Shown here: piece by piece, positions 11,626 through 22,921 of the stretch
Layout of the letters: every line of letters begins with the position of its first letter
Numbering within the stretch: the first letter of the stretch is position 1
Source of the DNA: Eurosta solidaginis
Taxonomy: Eukaryota; Arthropoda; Insecta; Diptera; Tephritidae
Reading direction: 5' to 3'
DNA: 64,000 bases
Assembly (NCBI RefSeq): GCF_040869045.1
Contig: NC_090324.1
Coordinates: 56,263,346-56,327,345, forward strand
Translations under genes and position numbers: made by a program
The notes under the pieces: generated by a model
The model's database searches: none
What the model was told of the DNA's origin: nothing
Seen by the model: the letters and a program-made list of their open reading frames with translations, nothing else

Positions 11626-14600
11626 CAAGTAAGAACGGGACTGTCTTCGGCTGTGCCGAAAACTTCATACCTTTCATGAATGGGGCTGAACAATAATCTT
11701 ATCCCATTCGTAATCTCCGAATAATCGGATGTATAAGATAAGAAATATATAGTGAACAGATCTACATACCTAAACGATTTTTAAGATAAATATAAAATAA
11801 AAAACAGGTAGGTACTTTGTGTGAGGATGCAAAATTTCAGGTTTTTTGTGGTCTGCGTGTAAAAACTAGGACTACGAATCACGTATTTCAACAATATATG
11901 ACGTAAACGTAACTATTTGATGAAATTTGATGAATTTTGAAGCTTCTAGCCGGGGCAAAAATGACAGTTTATATGAAGTATATAATATATATACCACCGA
12001 TCTCTATGATTTTTTCAGACAACAATATATGCTATATACGTAAGCATTCGGTGAAATTTGAAGCTTCTAGCTGTTAAAATGGGGCTAAAATTGCGAAAAT
12101 ATATATATATACTATATATATATACTATATATACCACCATATATATACTATATATACCACCGGTCTTTATGATTTTATCAGACAACAATATATGCTATAT
12201 ACGTAAGCATTTGGTGAAATTTTAAGCTTCTAGCTGTTAAAATAGGGCAGAAATTGCGCAAAGTCGGTTGTATGAGATATATATTATATATATCACCAAT
12301 CTCAATGATTTTTTCAGAAAACAATATATGCTATACACGTAAGCATTTGGTGAAATTTGAAGCTTCTAGCTGTTAAAATGGGGCCGAAATCGCAAAAAAA
12401 ATATATATATACTATATATATATACTATATATACCATCATATATATATTATATATATCACCGATCTCTATGATTTTTTGACACAACAATATATAATATAT
12501 ACGTAAGCAATCGGTGAAATTTGAAGCTTAAAGCTGTTAAAATGGGGTAGAAATTGCGAAAAGTTTCTTATCTGAACAATCGGTTGTAAAAGATATATAC
12601 TATATATACATCCGATCTCTATGATTTTTCCAGACAACAATATATGCTATATACGTAAGCATTCGGTGAAATTTGAAGCTTCTAGCTGTTAAAATGGGGC
12701 TAAAATTGCGAAAATATATATATATACTATATATATATACTATATATACCACCATATATATACTATATATACCACCGGTCTTTATGATTTTATCAGACAA
12801 CAATATATGCTATATATGTAAGAATTCTTTGAAATTTGAAGCCTCTGGCTCTTAAAATAGGGCAGTAATTACGAAAAGTTTCTCATCTGAACAATCGATT
12901 GTGGGGGATATATACTATATATACGACCGATCTCATCAATTTTTTCAGGCAGCAATATGGGCAATATACGAAATTATATGGTGAAGTTTGAGGCTTCAGT
13001 CTGTTAAAGTGAGTAAGATATTACAAAAATCCTCTTTTTCTGAAAAACCGGTTGTATGGAGTATATATGCTATAGTGGTCCGATCCGGCCGGTTCCGACA
13101 AATGTCTAATCAGACACCCAAATACACCCGCTCACCAAATTTTATCAAGATATCTCAAAAATTGAGGGACTAGTTTGCATACAAACAGACAGACGGACAG
13201 ACGGACAGACGGACATGGCTAAATCAACTCAGCTCTTCATCCTGATTATTTCGGTATACTTAATGGTGGGTCTATCTATTTTCCTTTAAGGACTTACAAT
13301 TTTGGGTTTCGTGACGAAATTAATATACCATTTCATTTTCATGAAAGGTATACAAACAGGTAGGTACTTTGTGTGAGGATGAAAAGTTTCAGGTTTTTGT
13401 GGTCTGCGTGTAAAAACTATGACTACGAATTACGTATTTCAACAATATATGACGTAAGCGTAACTATTTGATGAAATATGATGAAGTTTGAAGCTACAAG
13501 CCGTAAAAAAGGGGCAAAAATTTCAGTTTATATGGGGTATATAATATATATACCACTGATCTCTATGATTTTTTCAGACAAAAATATATGCTATATTCGT
13601 AAGCATTTGGTGAAATTTTAAGCTTCTAGCTGTTAAAATGGGGCAGAAATTGCGCAAAGTTTCTTATCTGAACAATCGGTTGTATGAGATATATACTATA
13701 TATACCACCAATCTCAATGATTTTTTCAGAAAACAATATATGCTATACACGTAAGCATTTGGTGAAATTTGAAGCTTCTAGCCGTTCAAATGGGAAGAAA
13801 TTGCGCAAAGTTTCTTATCTGAATAATCGGTTGTATGAGATATATACTATATATACCACCGGTCTCTATGATTTTTTCAGACAACAATATATGCTATACA
13901 CGTAAGAATTGGTGAAATTTGAACATATCTAAACGATTTTTAAGATAAATATAAAATAAAAAATAGGTAGGTACTTTGTGTGAGGATGCAAAGCTTCACG
14001 TTTTTTGTGGTCTGCATGTAAAAACTATGACTACGAATCACGTATTTCAAAAATATATGACGTAAACGTAACTATTTGATGAAATTTGATGAATTTGCAA
14101 GCTTCTAGCCGTAAAAAAGGGGCAAAAATGAGAGTTTATATGAAGTATATAATATATATACCACCGATCTCTATGATTTTTTCAGACAACAATATATGCT
14201 ATATACGTAAGCATTTGGTGAAATTTGAAGCTTCTAGCTGTTAAAACGGGGCAGAAATTGCGCAAAGTTTCTTATTTGGAAAAATCGGTTGTATGAGATA
14301 TATACTATGTATACCACCGATCTCAATGATTTTTTCAGACAACAATATATGCTATATACGTAAGCATTTGGTAAAATTTGAAGCTTCTAGCTGTTAAAAT
14401 GGGGCCGAAATCGCAAAAAAATATATATATACTATATATACCATCATATATATATTATATACATCACCGACCTCTATAATTTTTTGACGCAACAATATAT
14501 AATATATACGTAAGCAATCGGTGAAATTTGAAGCTTAAAGCTGTTAAAATGGGGTAGAAAGTGCGAAAAGTTTCTTATCTGAACAATCGGTTGTACGAGA

Positions 14601-16187
14601 TATATACTAATATACATCCGAACTCTTTGATTTTTTCAGACAACAATATATGCTATATACGTAAGCATTCGGTGAAATTTGAAGCTTCTAGCTGTTAAAA
14701 TGGAGCTAAAATTGCGAAAATATATAAATATACTATATATACCACCATATATATACTATATATACCACCGGTCTTTATGATTTTATCAGACAACAATATA
14801 TGCTATATATGTAAGCATTCGGTGAAATTTGAAGCTTCTAGCTGTTAAAATGGGGCTAAAATTGCGAAAATATATAAATATACTATATATACCACCATAT
14901 ATATACTATATATACCACCGGTCTCTATGATTTTTTCAGACAACAATATATGCTATACACGTAAGAATTGGTGAAATTTGAACATATCTAAACGATTTTT
15001 AAGATAAATATAAAATAAAAAATAGGTAGGTGCTTTGTGTGATGATGCAAAACTTAACGTTTTTTGTGGTCTGCATGTAAAAACTATGACTAGGAATCAC
15101 GTATTTCAAAAATATATGATGTAAACGTAACTATTTGACGAAATTTGATGAATTTTGAAGCTTCTAAAAAAGGGGCAAAAATGACCGTTTATATGAAGTA
15201 TATAATATATATACCACCGATCTCTACGATTGTTTCAGACAACAATATAGGCTATATACGTAAGCATTTTGTGAAATTTGAAGCTTCTAGCTGTTACAAC
15301 GGGGCAGAAATTGCGTAAAGTTTCTTATCTGAACAATCGGTTGTATGAGATATATATTATGTATACCACCGATCTCAATGATTTTTTCAGACAACAATAT
15401 ATGCTATATACGTAAGCATTTGGTGAAATTTGAAGCTTCTAGCTGTTAAAATGGGGCCGAAATCGCAAAAAAAAAATATATATATACTATATATATATAG
15501 GTACTATATATGCAATCATATATATATTATATATATCACCGATCTCTATGATTTTTTGACACAACAATATATACTATATACGTAAGCAATCGGTAAAATT
15601 TGAAGCTTATAGCTGTTAAAATGGGGTAGAAATTGCGAAAAGTTTCTTATCTGAACAATCGGTTGTATTAGACAACAATATATGTTATATACGTAAGCAT
15701 TAGTGAAATTTGAAGCTTCTAGCTGTTAAAATGGTTCTAAAATTGCAAAAATATATATATATATACTATATATATATACTATATATACCACCGATCTTTA
15801 TGATTTTTTCAGACAACAATATATGCTATATACGTAAGCGTTCTTTGGTATTTGAAGCCTCTAGCTCTTAAAATAGGGCAGTAATTACGAAAAGTTTCTT
15901 ATCTGAACAATCGGTTGTGGGGGATATATACTATATATACGAGCGATCTCATCAATTTTTTAAGGCAACAATATGTGCAATATACGAAATTATATGGTGA
16001 AGTTTGAAGCTTCAATCTGTTAAACTGAGTAAGATATGACAAAAATTCTCTTTTTCTGAAAAATTGGTTGTATGGAGGATATATGCTATAGTGGTCCGAT
16101 CCGGCCGGTTCCGACAAATGTCTAATCGGACACCCAAATACACCCGCTCACCAAATTTTATCAAGATGTCTCAAAAATTGAGGGCTA
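11626..16187 (-). mobile_element. T2 element, left arm, internally expanded
   Basis: Starts with 'caagtaagaacggg', hairpin TTCGGCTGTGCCGAA (11,646-11,660) and ATACCTTTCATGAA (11,667-11,680). The inverse TTCATGAAAGGTAT at 13,338-13,351 closes a 1.7-kb unit. A further 2.8 kb of partial T2 copies follows without a closing end. Internal repeats of ~150-160 bp share 'cagacaacaatatatgct', 'gaagcttctagctgttaaa' and AT microsatellites (tatatactatatatacc). It lies between two Ts of a T1 unit. Non-coding; the short ORFs are by-products of the repeats. Confidence 0.75.
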
Positions 16188-17103
16188 TCAAACGAAAGGT
16201 GTTAATGAGTATTTTAAAAGGGCGTGGGGCTTAGTTCTATAAGTGGACGCCTTTTCGAGATATCGCCTTAAAGGTGGACCAGGGGTTTCTCTAGAATATG
16301 TTTGTACGATATGGGTATCAAATTAAAGGTATTAATGAGAGTTTTAAAAGTGAGAGGTGGTAGTTGTATAGGTGGTGGCCTTTTCGAGATATTGCCATAA
16401 AGGTGGACCAGGGGTGACTCTAGAATGTGTTTGTACGATATGGGTATCAAATGAAAGGTGTTAATGAGTATTTTAAAAGGGGTGATCCTTAGTTCCATAG
16501 GTGGACGCCGTTTCGAGATATCGTCATAAAGGTGGACCAGGGGTGACTCTATAATGTGTTTGTACGATATTAGTATCAAATGAAAGGTGTTAATGAGTAT
16601 TTTAAAAGGGGTGATCCTTAGTTCCATAGGTGGACGCCGTTTCGAGATATCGTCATAAAGGTGGACCAGGGGTGACTCTAGAATGTGTTTGTACGATATT
16701 AGTATCAAATGAAAGGTGTTAATGAGTATTTTAAAAGGGGTGATCTTTAGTTCCATAGGTGGACGCCGTTTCGAGATATCGTCATAAAGGTGGACCAGGG
16801 GTGACTCCAGAATATGTTTGTACGATATGGGTATCAAATGAAAGGTGTTAATGAGTATTTTAAAAGAGCGTGGGGCTTAGTTCTATAGGTGGACGCCTTT
16901 TCGAGATATCGCCATAAAGGTGGACCAGGGGTGACTCTAGAATGTGTTTGACCGATAGGGGTATCAAATTAAAGGTATTAATGAGGCTTTTAAAAGGGAG
17001 TGGTGGTAGTTGTATATATGAAGGCGTTTTCCAGATATCGACAAAAATGTGGACCAGGGTGACCCAGAACATCATCTGTTGGATACCGCTAATTTATTTA
17101 TAT
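16188..17103 (-). repeat. T1 129-bp tandem array, inner part
   Basis: About seven units. Three consecutive units (about 16,440-16,825) are almost identical and share the variants 'gatatcgtcataaagg' and 'acgatattagtatc', which indicates recent local expansion. Because 129 is a multiple of three, the array leaves an open frame with a 43-residue repeat; I regard this as an artefact. Confidence 0.9.
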
Positions 17104-17682
17104 AAGGAGGAACAAGACAGTACTGTGTTGATTGGAATCTGGTGCATTCCAACAACGTAAAAAACATGCTTTTTCATGAGTCACTGACCGGAATCGTATG
17201 CATTCCGGCAGTATAATCTTATGGGTCAGGCATCGAGCTGATTGGAATCCGGTGCATTCCAACAACACAGGTCATGTTACTTTTTTATGCCTTGTGATGG
17301 CGTATCCTCATTACACTACTCTTAGCACTGCCGGATTCCTATGGCATGCTGATTGGAATCTTGATGCATTCCAACAGGGAGATTGGAATCCACTGCATTC
17401 CGATATCATGCTGAGCGGAATCTGATGAATTCCGCCAGTATAAGATTTCGGCATAAGATCTTATTTCTACTCATATTTCTTATTATTATTATATTTTGAA
17501 ATTAAATAGTAATGTTCATTAATATTTCTTTGTTTGTAATATAACATTATATAACATTGTTGAAATCTCGATATATCTTAAATTTTATCTTTTGAGTTGT
17601 ATATTTATATATCTTTTATATTATGCAGTCGACCATAGTTTGTCGTCAACTTTAAATAATAAATAAATAAATAAATATAATA
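17104..17682 (+). mobile_element. small insert with six hairpins and AAAT tail
   Basis: Absent from the right-arm T1, where the flanks are joined ('taccgctaattt..tatat' to 'gtaatac.acgaacag'). The insert begins near 'aggaggaacaag', contains six short palindromes at 17,132-17,435 (see findings), has an AT-rich 3' half and ends in (AAAT)n. That tail suggests retroposition, as for a SINE or truncated LINE. No protein is recognisable. Confidence 0.65.
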
Positions 17683-18955
17683 CCACGAACAGTATTCCTG
17701 CCAAGATTTCAAGGGTTTTTTATTTCGCCCTGCAGAACTTTTTCATTTCATTCTACTTAATATGGTAGGTGTCACTCCCATTTTACAAAGATTTTTTCTA
17801 AAGTTATATTTTGCGTCAATAAACTAATCCAAATACCATGTTTCATCCCTTTTTTCGTATTTGGTATAGAATTATGGCCTTTTTTTTCCTAATTTTCGAT
17901 ATCGAAAAAGTGGGCGTGGTCATAGTCCGATTTCGGCCATTTTTTATACCAATACAAAGTGAGCTCAGATAAGTACGTGAACTGAGTTTAGTAAAGATAT
18001 GTCGATTTTTGCTCAAGTTATCGTGTTAACGGCCAAGCGGAAGGACAGACGGTCGACTGTGTATAAAAACTGGGCGTGGTTTCAACCGATTTCGCCCTTT
18101 TTCACAGAAATAGGTTATCGTCCCAGAATCTAAGCCCCTACCAAATTTCACAAGGATTGGTAAATTTTTCTTCGACTTATGGCATTAAAAGTATCCTAGA
18201 CAAATTAAATGAAAAAGGGCAGAGCCACGCCCATTTTGAAATTTTCTTTTATTTTTGTATTTTATTGCACCATATCATTACTGGAGTTGAATGTTGACAT
18301 AATTTACTAATATACTGTAAAGATATTAAATTTTTTGTTAAAATTTGACTTAAAAAAATTTTTTTTTAAAGTGGGCGTTGTCGTTCTCTGATTTTGCTAA
18401 TTTTTATTAAGCATATATATAGTAATAGGAGTAACGTTCCTGCCAAATTTCATCATGCTATCTTCAACGACTGCCAAATTACAGCTTGCAAAATTTTAAA
18501 TTACCTTCTTTTAAAAGTGGGCGGTGCCACGCTCATTGTCCAAAATTTTACTAATTTTCTATTCCGCGTCATATGTTCAACTCACCTACCAAGATTCATC
18601 GCTTTATTCGTCTTTGGTAATGAATTATCGCACTTTTTCGATTTTTCGAAATTTTCGATATCGAAAAAGTGGGCGTGGTTATAGTCCGATATTGTTCATT
18701 TTAAATAGCGATCTGAGGCGAACAGGAATCTACATACCAAATTTCATCAAGATACCTCAAAATTTACTCAAGTTACCGTGTTAACGGACGGATGGACGGA
18801 CGGACGGACATGGCTCAATCAAATTTTTATTCGATCCTGATGATTTTGATATATGGAAGTCTATATCTATCTCGATTCCTTTATACCTGTACAACCAACC
18901 GTTATCCAATCAAAGTTAATATACTCTGTGAGCTCTGCTCAACTGAGTATAAAAA
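17683..18955 (-). repeat. T1 unique segment and 5' end
   Basis: About 1.27 kb, reverse-complement homologous to 33,002-34,250. It contains repeated phrases such as 'gatatcgaaaaagtgggcg' and 'tcaagttatcgtgttaacgg', and a 'ggacggacggac' run at 18,790-18,808. It ends in the subterminal CTCAACTGAGTA. No ORF is conserved between the two copies, so it is non-coding. Confidence 0.85.
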
Positions 18956-19660
18956 TTCCAGAGTTAAGGAGAGTGGGACATGGTGCATATCGCACCTACA
19001 TATAGGGAAAGTGGCCTCCGAAACATTAAAAATCAAGTTTTCATCTACAAAGATAAGATCTAAAATATTATTAAGCTCATTGTAAAATGAATTAATTTGG
19101 GTTAAGTTAATATTGAAAAGACTATCTATACAATTTATTTCCTGCGAGCTATTCACCCTTTTTGGTGTTAAGATACCATTATCAAGTAAATTTGACTATG
19201 CAATTTTATTGAGGTTAAAATCACCCAAAATAGAAAAATGACACTCTTCGTTGTTCTTATAAATTTGTGTATTTCTGCCATGAAAAGCTCTCAGTGAAAA
19301 CTCGTCTGCCTTGCAGATGCCGTTCGGAGTCGGCATAAAACATGTGGGTCCCGTCCGGCCGATTTGTAGGGAAAATCAAAAGGAGCACGACGCAAATTGG
19401 AAGTAAAGCTCGGCCTTAGATCTATTCGGAGGTTATCGCGCTTTACATTTATTTTTATTTATTAGGATCGAAGAATTAAACATCCGCGATGTTGTTGTTC
19501 AACCATGTTTCCACAATAACAAAGACATTAAACTCACAGCGAGACGAAGTTAAAAATACGTCACTAGCTTTTGTACGCATTCCCGAGATGTTTTGAAAAT
19601 AAATACTTAACAACTTATTATTTATAGCACTAGTGCTATTATCGTTATTAATGAACGTTT
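18956..19660 (-). pseudogene. LINE-D endonuclease, split by SINE-like repeat
   Basis: N-terminal part at 19,470-19,660 (YFQNISGMRTK; FVIVETWLNNNIADV). C-terminal part at 18,956-19,260 (SILGDFNLN; LDLIFVDENL; DMHHVPLSLTLEF). Between them lie a SINE-like repeat and an apparent loss of the middle of the domain. The GDFN motif is intact, but an in-frame stop follows it. The gene ends at the T1 terminus. Confidence 0.8.
19281..19475 (+). repeat. SINE-like short interspersed repeat
   Basis: Text such as 'ctgccttgcagatgccgt', 'cggagtcggcataaaaca', 'gtgggtcccgtccggcc', 'gaagtaaagctcggcctta' and 'tcttcggaggttatcgcg' (with base differences), ending in an A/T-rich tail. I recall similar repeats in introns of fruit-fly genomes (memory, unverified). 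A fragment in the other orientation lies at 48,655-48,715. It sits inside the LINE-D endonuclease. Confidence 0.6.
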
Positions 19661-21120
19661 GGTTGGTACTAGCTACGCCCGCGATAGTTTTCGCAGAGAC
19701 TTTCGAAAATTCTGAAAAGGCTTCACTGTAACATTTGTTGGCCAGATTTCCGGGCGTAATAATTTTTCAAAGGAGGACTCAGGGGCTCCCAACTTGAAAT
19801 TAACCCTATGCAACGATGAGAGTACGGCATCTTTTTTTACCAGCTTAGTGCATGGTAATGAAGTTTTATCTAAAACGATTTGCTTAGCCACGTAATCTTT
19901 GATATCATCTTCAAAGACGCATGGCGAAAGGAGGACAGATCAAGCCATTTGTACCGGTCAGCAACAATCAGACCAGTGCTTGCATTAGTGCCTCTAATCC
20001 GAACGTGCGAATTATTTTTATTATTATTATTATTATTTGTGGGCTTATGCGACAACTTCTCCCTATGTGCAGTATCATCCACGGTAATTATTTCAGAACC
20101 AGCAGCATCGGATAATGTAGCCGCAGTCACTGTGGTCGTAACAGCGCGAGTTTTATTATTGTTTCTAGTCCGTTTGTATGTCACCTTCTCCCACTGCGCA
20201 TAATCACCCAAATTATTTGTATCAGCGGAGAGCAAATGAGAAGAAACAGAAGCAGCTGATGCTGGTACCGCAGTAACTGCAGCCGTATAGGTAGCGCAAG
20301 CATTGGTATTTTCTATCAGTGTGCATGCATTAACACTAGTATTAGGAACAGGATATAAAGCAAGCGACGAAATAGCATCTGTTAATGTCGACGTCACAGC
20401 GCATGACAACGTTTACTGTATTAAGTTGGCCGTTTTTTTTGCATGAGTAACATCATTATAATTGGAAATTGTAGACGACAGGGTGGGTGTGGGGAAACTC
20501 TTATTCGGATTTGCAATACGAACGTAAGAATGTGTACCAACGAAAGATATTGTAGTTGGAGCATAATTCGACGAATTATTAGCGGGCAACAAAGAGTAGT
20601 CAGCTTCGTTGTTAGCTCTATGCTTGAAACTATCAAGAGCGGCATTCAAAGAGTCTCACAGTATCTTTACATCAACAGTGAGAGAAGTAATCATATTGTC
20701 TTTCTCAAGTACGTTGCTATGTCTGTTTTGAAGAGCCAAATTTATATTTGCAGATTCCAACACCAATTTGTTATTAACTGCTTTAAGATCAGCCACCAAA
20801 TTATACACACGAACATTGTCGGCTTCAAGAGATGCCATCAACTTAAACAAAGATTTTAAAGACACTTTTTGGTTATCTACATTTCTAAGAGAAATGTTGT
20901 TATGCTTCGTAAATTCATCGGACCTCGGCGTCAGGGAACTCTTAGCATACCGATATCAGCACTATTGGCAGTAGATGATAGCTCCTTTTCGATAGGTGGA
21001 CGAGGTGAACGGAGGGAATTCCGACGCTGAGCAGCACAAGTTTTGCAAAAAAAAACATTTCTCACTTTGCACACTGCACTTTCTGTTGATTTCTATCAAC
21101 CCTATGGAAGCAAACACAGG
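19650..21120 (-). pseudogene. LINE-D ORF1
   Basis: Minus-strand pieces in order: a zinc-finger-like C..C segment and basic region (KCFFFCKTCAAQRRNSLRS) near 21,000-21,060; a leucine/asparagine-rich coiled-coil-like block at 20,656-20,865; a low-complexity linker; then VRIRGTNAST..VADRYKWLDLSSF and SLHRVNFKLGAPESSFEKLL..EIWPTNVTVKPF at 19,673-19,990. The last part resembles the RRM-like/CTD region of LINE ORF1 proteins. Several frames are needed, so it is inactive. Confidence 0.65.
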
Positions 21121-21354
21121 GCATTATTGTTGTTTACAATAGAAATTATTTATTGTGTTGTAACATAGGATAGAATTAATTAATAGTTTTATAACAATAT
21201 AAAGAGTCTCTATCTCGTAATGCAAGGTAGCATCACACTGTTGCAAAATGAAATTATAAGAAGTCACTTCCTTATTAGAATTATACAGTTTATAAAAAAT
21301 AGATTAGGAGAGAAGACAAAACACGTCCGAGCGACTCAACGATTCTTTTATATC

Positions 21355-22510
21355 CCTTATTTGGAGGTCGCCGGGCTCGAGCTGTCTTATAAGGTCATGT
21401 TCTCTCGCTAAATTTGCGGCCGCCGAATTTCTGGAATTCTTCCGGTGGGAAAAAGCGAGCCGAGGCGGATTCAATGACCTTGCGGAAAGCGCGCTCCGCT
21501 TGGCGAGCATCAGTCGGGATAGGGAGGGCAGCAAAGCGGCTGTCTGTAAAGGATTTGTATTCATCCCACTTTCCTTTTTTAAAGTTTATGAAAGTGCGTT
21601 TTTCGGTGTTGATGAAGTCGGCGGTCCGCTCGAGCGAAATAAGTAATGGCAGGTGGTCGGGTGCCAATGATACCATCGGCTGCCAGTTGACGACGTTTAT
21701 GAGCCCTGCGCTCACGATTGATATATCTGGCGAAATTTGACAGCCTCCTACCATACGAGTGGGGGTGTCTTCGCCAAAAATCTCCCCCTGCTGTCCGCCC
21801 TCAAGATTGAATGCCATATGTCGCGATGGACATTTAAATCGCCTAAGATAATGCGAGTATCGCCCGTGAGTAAGGCGCTAATGTTAGGGTGGTATCCACT
21901 GGGGCAGCAGGGGGCAGGAGGGATGAAGATGTTGAAGATTGCTAGGTTTGCATCGCCTGACCGGACAGATAAGCCGTGACGTTATAGTACATTGTCTCTG
22001 CGGCCGATGTCGGAACAAAATATATGATATTGCACTGAGTGGTATACGATAAACGCGAGACCGCCCCCATTTCCGCTCTCGCGATCTTCTCTGTGGACAT
22101 TATACCAAGAACAGGTTGCAGAGCAGATCTTGCTATGAGTTTAGTCCCTTGAATTGCAACAATGCGGATGTTGTGCAGCTTCATGAAATCGACTATGTCC
22201 GCAACCTTACCAGTTAATCCATTACAGTTTAACTGAAGAACTCTGAAGTGCAGCCGGGGAGACGTCGTCACTCTGGGAGTAAATGACGGGTGACTACACC
22301 TGGGTTGTGAAAAGCTAGGACGCAACTGCTGTTGTGGCCTTGGGACTGGACGCCCTTGGGTAAGCACTGGGTTACCCGGTGTTTTTGGGTATATGGCCTG
22401 GCAACATGGCGCAATGAAACCCGTGGGGGGTTGCCGTCGCGGAGATCAGAATACCTAGGAAAGTGGCACCGTCCAAGGCACCAGCTGCATTGGGCGGAAA
22501 TCGCAAACAT
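21355..22510 (-). pseudogene. LINE-A copy 3 endonuclease
   Basis: Two overlapping frames, 22,510-21,942 and 21,817-21,395. Motifs: LQLNCNGLTGK, HNIRIVAIQGTKL (the catalytic Glu of QETK is changed to Gly), CQISPDISIVSAGLIN, LAPDHLPLLISLER and INFKKGKWDEYKSF. The GDFNAHHD region is lost between the frames. Dead copy. Confidence 0.8.
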
Positions 22511-22577
22511 CTATATTCTGTGCTGGCAAACGGTGCAAAAGTGGTAGGGATTAAGAGCCTCAAAAGATTTATAAAAG

Positions 22578-22921
22578 CTACGAGGACGTCGGCTTTTGGG
22601 ATCTAGCCCAGAACAACCTTTCCGATGCAAACATCCCTTGCACGTGACACACTGACAAGGGCCGGCCTAAAAATATTCTTTTCCGGGAAACGCAGCAAAA
22701 CCATTTCTCAGGACCGGGGTCAGGAGACGGACCCGGATTGGGTTCGATGCCTTCCCGGAGCAGGAGTGTATGGTGCAGTCCCGCTGGGAGGAGCTTCTGG
22801 GGGGATGACAATTTTTGGGAGGGACACAACAAATTAAATGGGGTTACACTGAAATGACAGTCCTTGGTCCGGAAAAATCTCGAGTCGCTCATGTACATAG
22901 AACCGACTGCCTTGGGAAGCG
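22578..22921 (-). pseudogene. LINE-A copy 3 ORF1 N-terminal part
   Basis: Contains the best-preserved 2A-like motif of the three copies, EGIEPNPGP at 22,729-22,755, preceded by a leucine-rich stretch and followed by WFCCVSRKRIFLGR. The PHD-like cysteine pattern is disrupted here by a frameshift after SVCHVQG. Confidence 0.7.

Larger units (their letters stand above)
11067..18955 (-). mobile_element. T1 element, left arm (contains T2 and a small insert)
   Basis: Non-coding element. The end at 11,067 carries 'caagtaaggaagg', the perfect hairpin GTTCGGGTGTAACCGAAC (11,084-11,101) and TACTCAGTTGAG (11,108-11,119). The other end carries the inverse CTCAACTGAGTA (18,938-18,949). Between them lie a 129-bp tandem array and a ~1.27-kb unique part. 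In the right arm T1 lies between two Ts of PLE-1 with no visible duplication. These are traits of Helentron-type non-autonomous elements; no Rep/helicase is encoded. Interrupted by T2 (11,626-16,187) and an insert (17,104-17,682). Confidence 0.7.
18956..21354 (-). mobile_element. LINE-D (CR1-type), 5' two-thirds
   Basis: A third LINE family on the minus strand. It holds ORF1 and the start of ORF2 and is cut off at 18,956 by the T1 end and at 21,354 by LINE-A. The endonuclease C-terminal sequence differs from LINE-B, so it is a separate family. 21,130-21,354 is AT-rich and unassigned. Confidence 0.7.
21355..22921 (-). mobile_element. LINE-A, third copy (5' part only)
   Basis: Starts at the family 5' end (revcomp of 'ccttgggaagcg' ending at 22,921) and runs through ORF1 and the endonuclease. 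It stops at about 21,355, after the equivalent of 'aaataagggacataaa' in the left copy, where LINE-D begins. The truncation therefore removes the whole RT. Confidence 0.85.

Noticed and set aside
12600..12855. Short ORFs rich in Tyr/Ile
   Set aside because: Translations of the AT microsatellite inside T2.
16268..16837. 189-codon minus-strand ORF made of a 43-residue repeat
   Set aside because: It is a by-product of the 129-bp (3 x 43) tandem repeat in non-coding T1. The same frame is broken in other units and in the right-arm copy.
11120..17100. Regularly spaced repeats resembling a CRISPR array
   Set aside because: The units are contiguous ~129-bp and ~150-bp tandem repeats with no unique spacers, in a clearly eukaryotic context.
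19880..20203. 107-codon plus-strand ORF with leucine runs
   Set aside because: Shadow of the Asn/Lys-rich low-complexity part of LINE-D ORF1 on the other strand.
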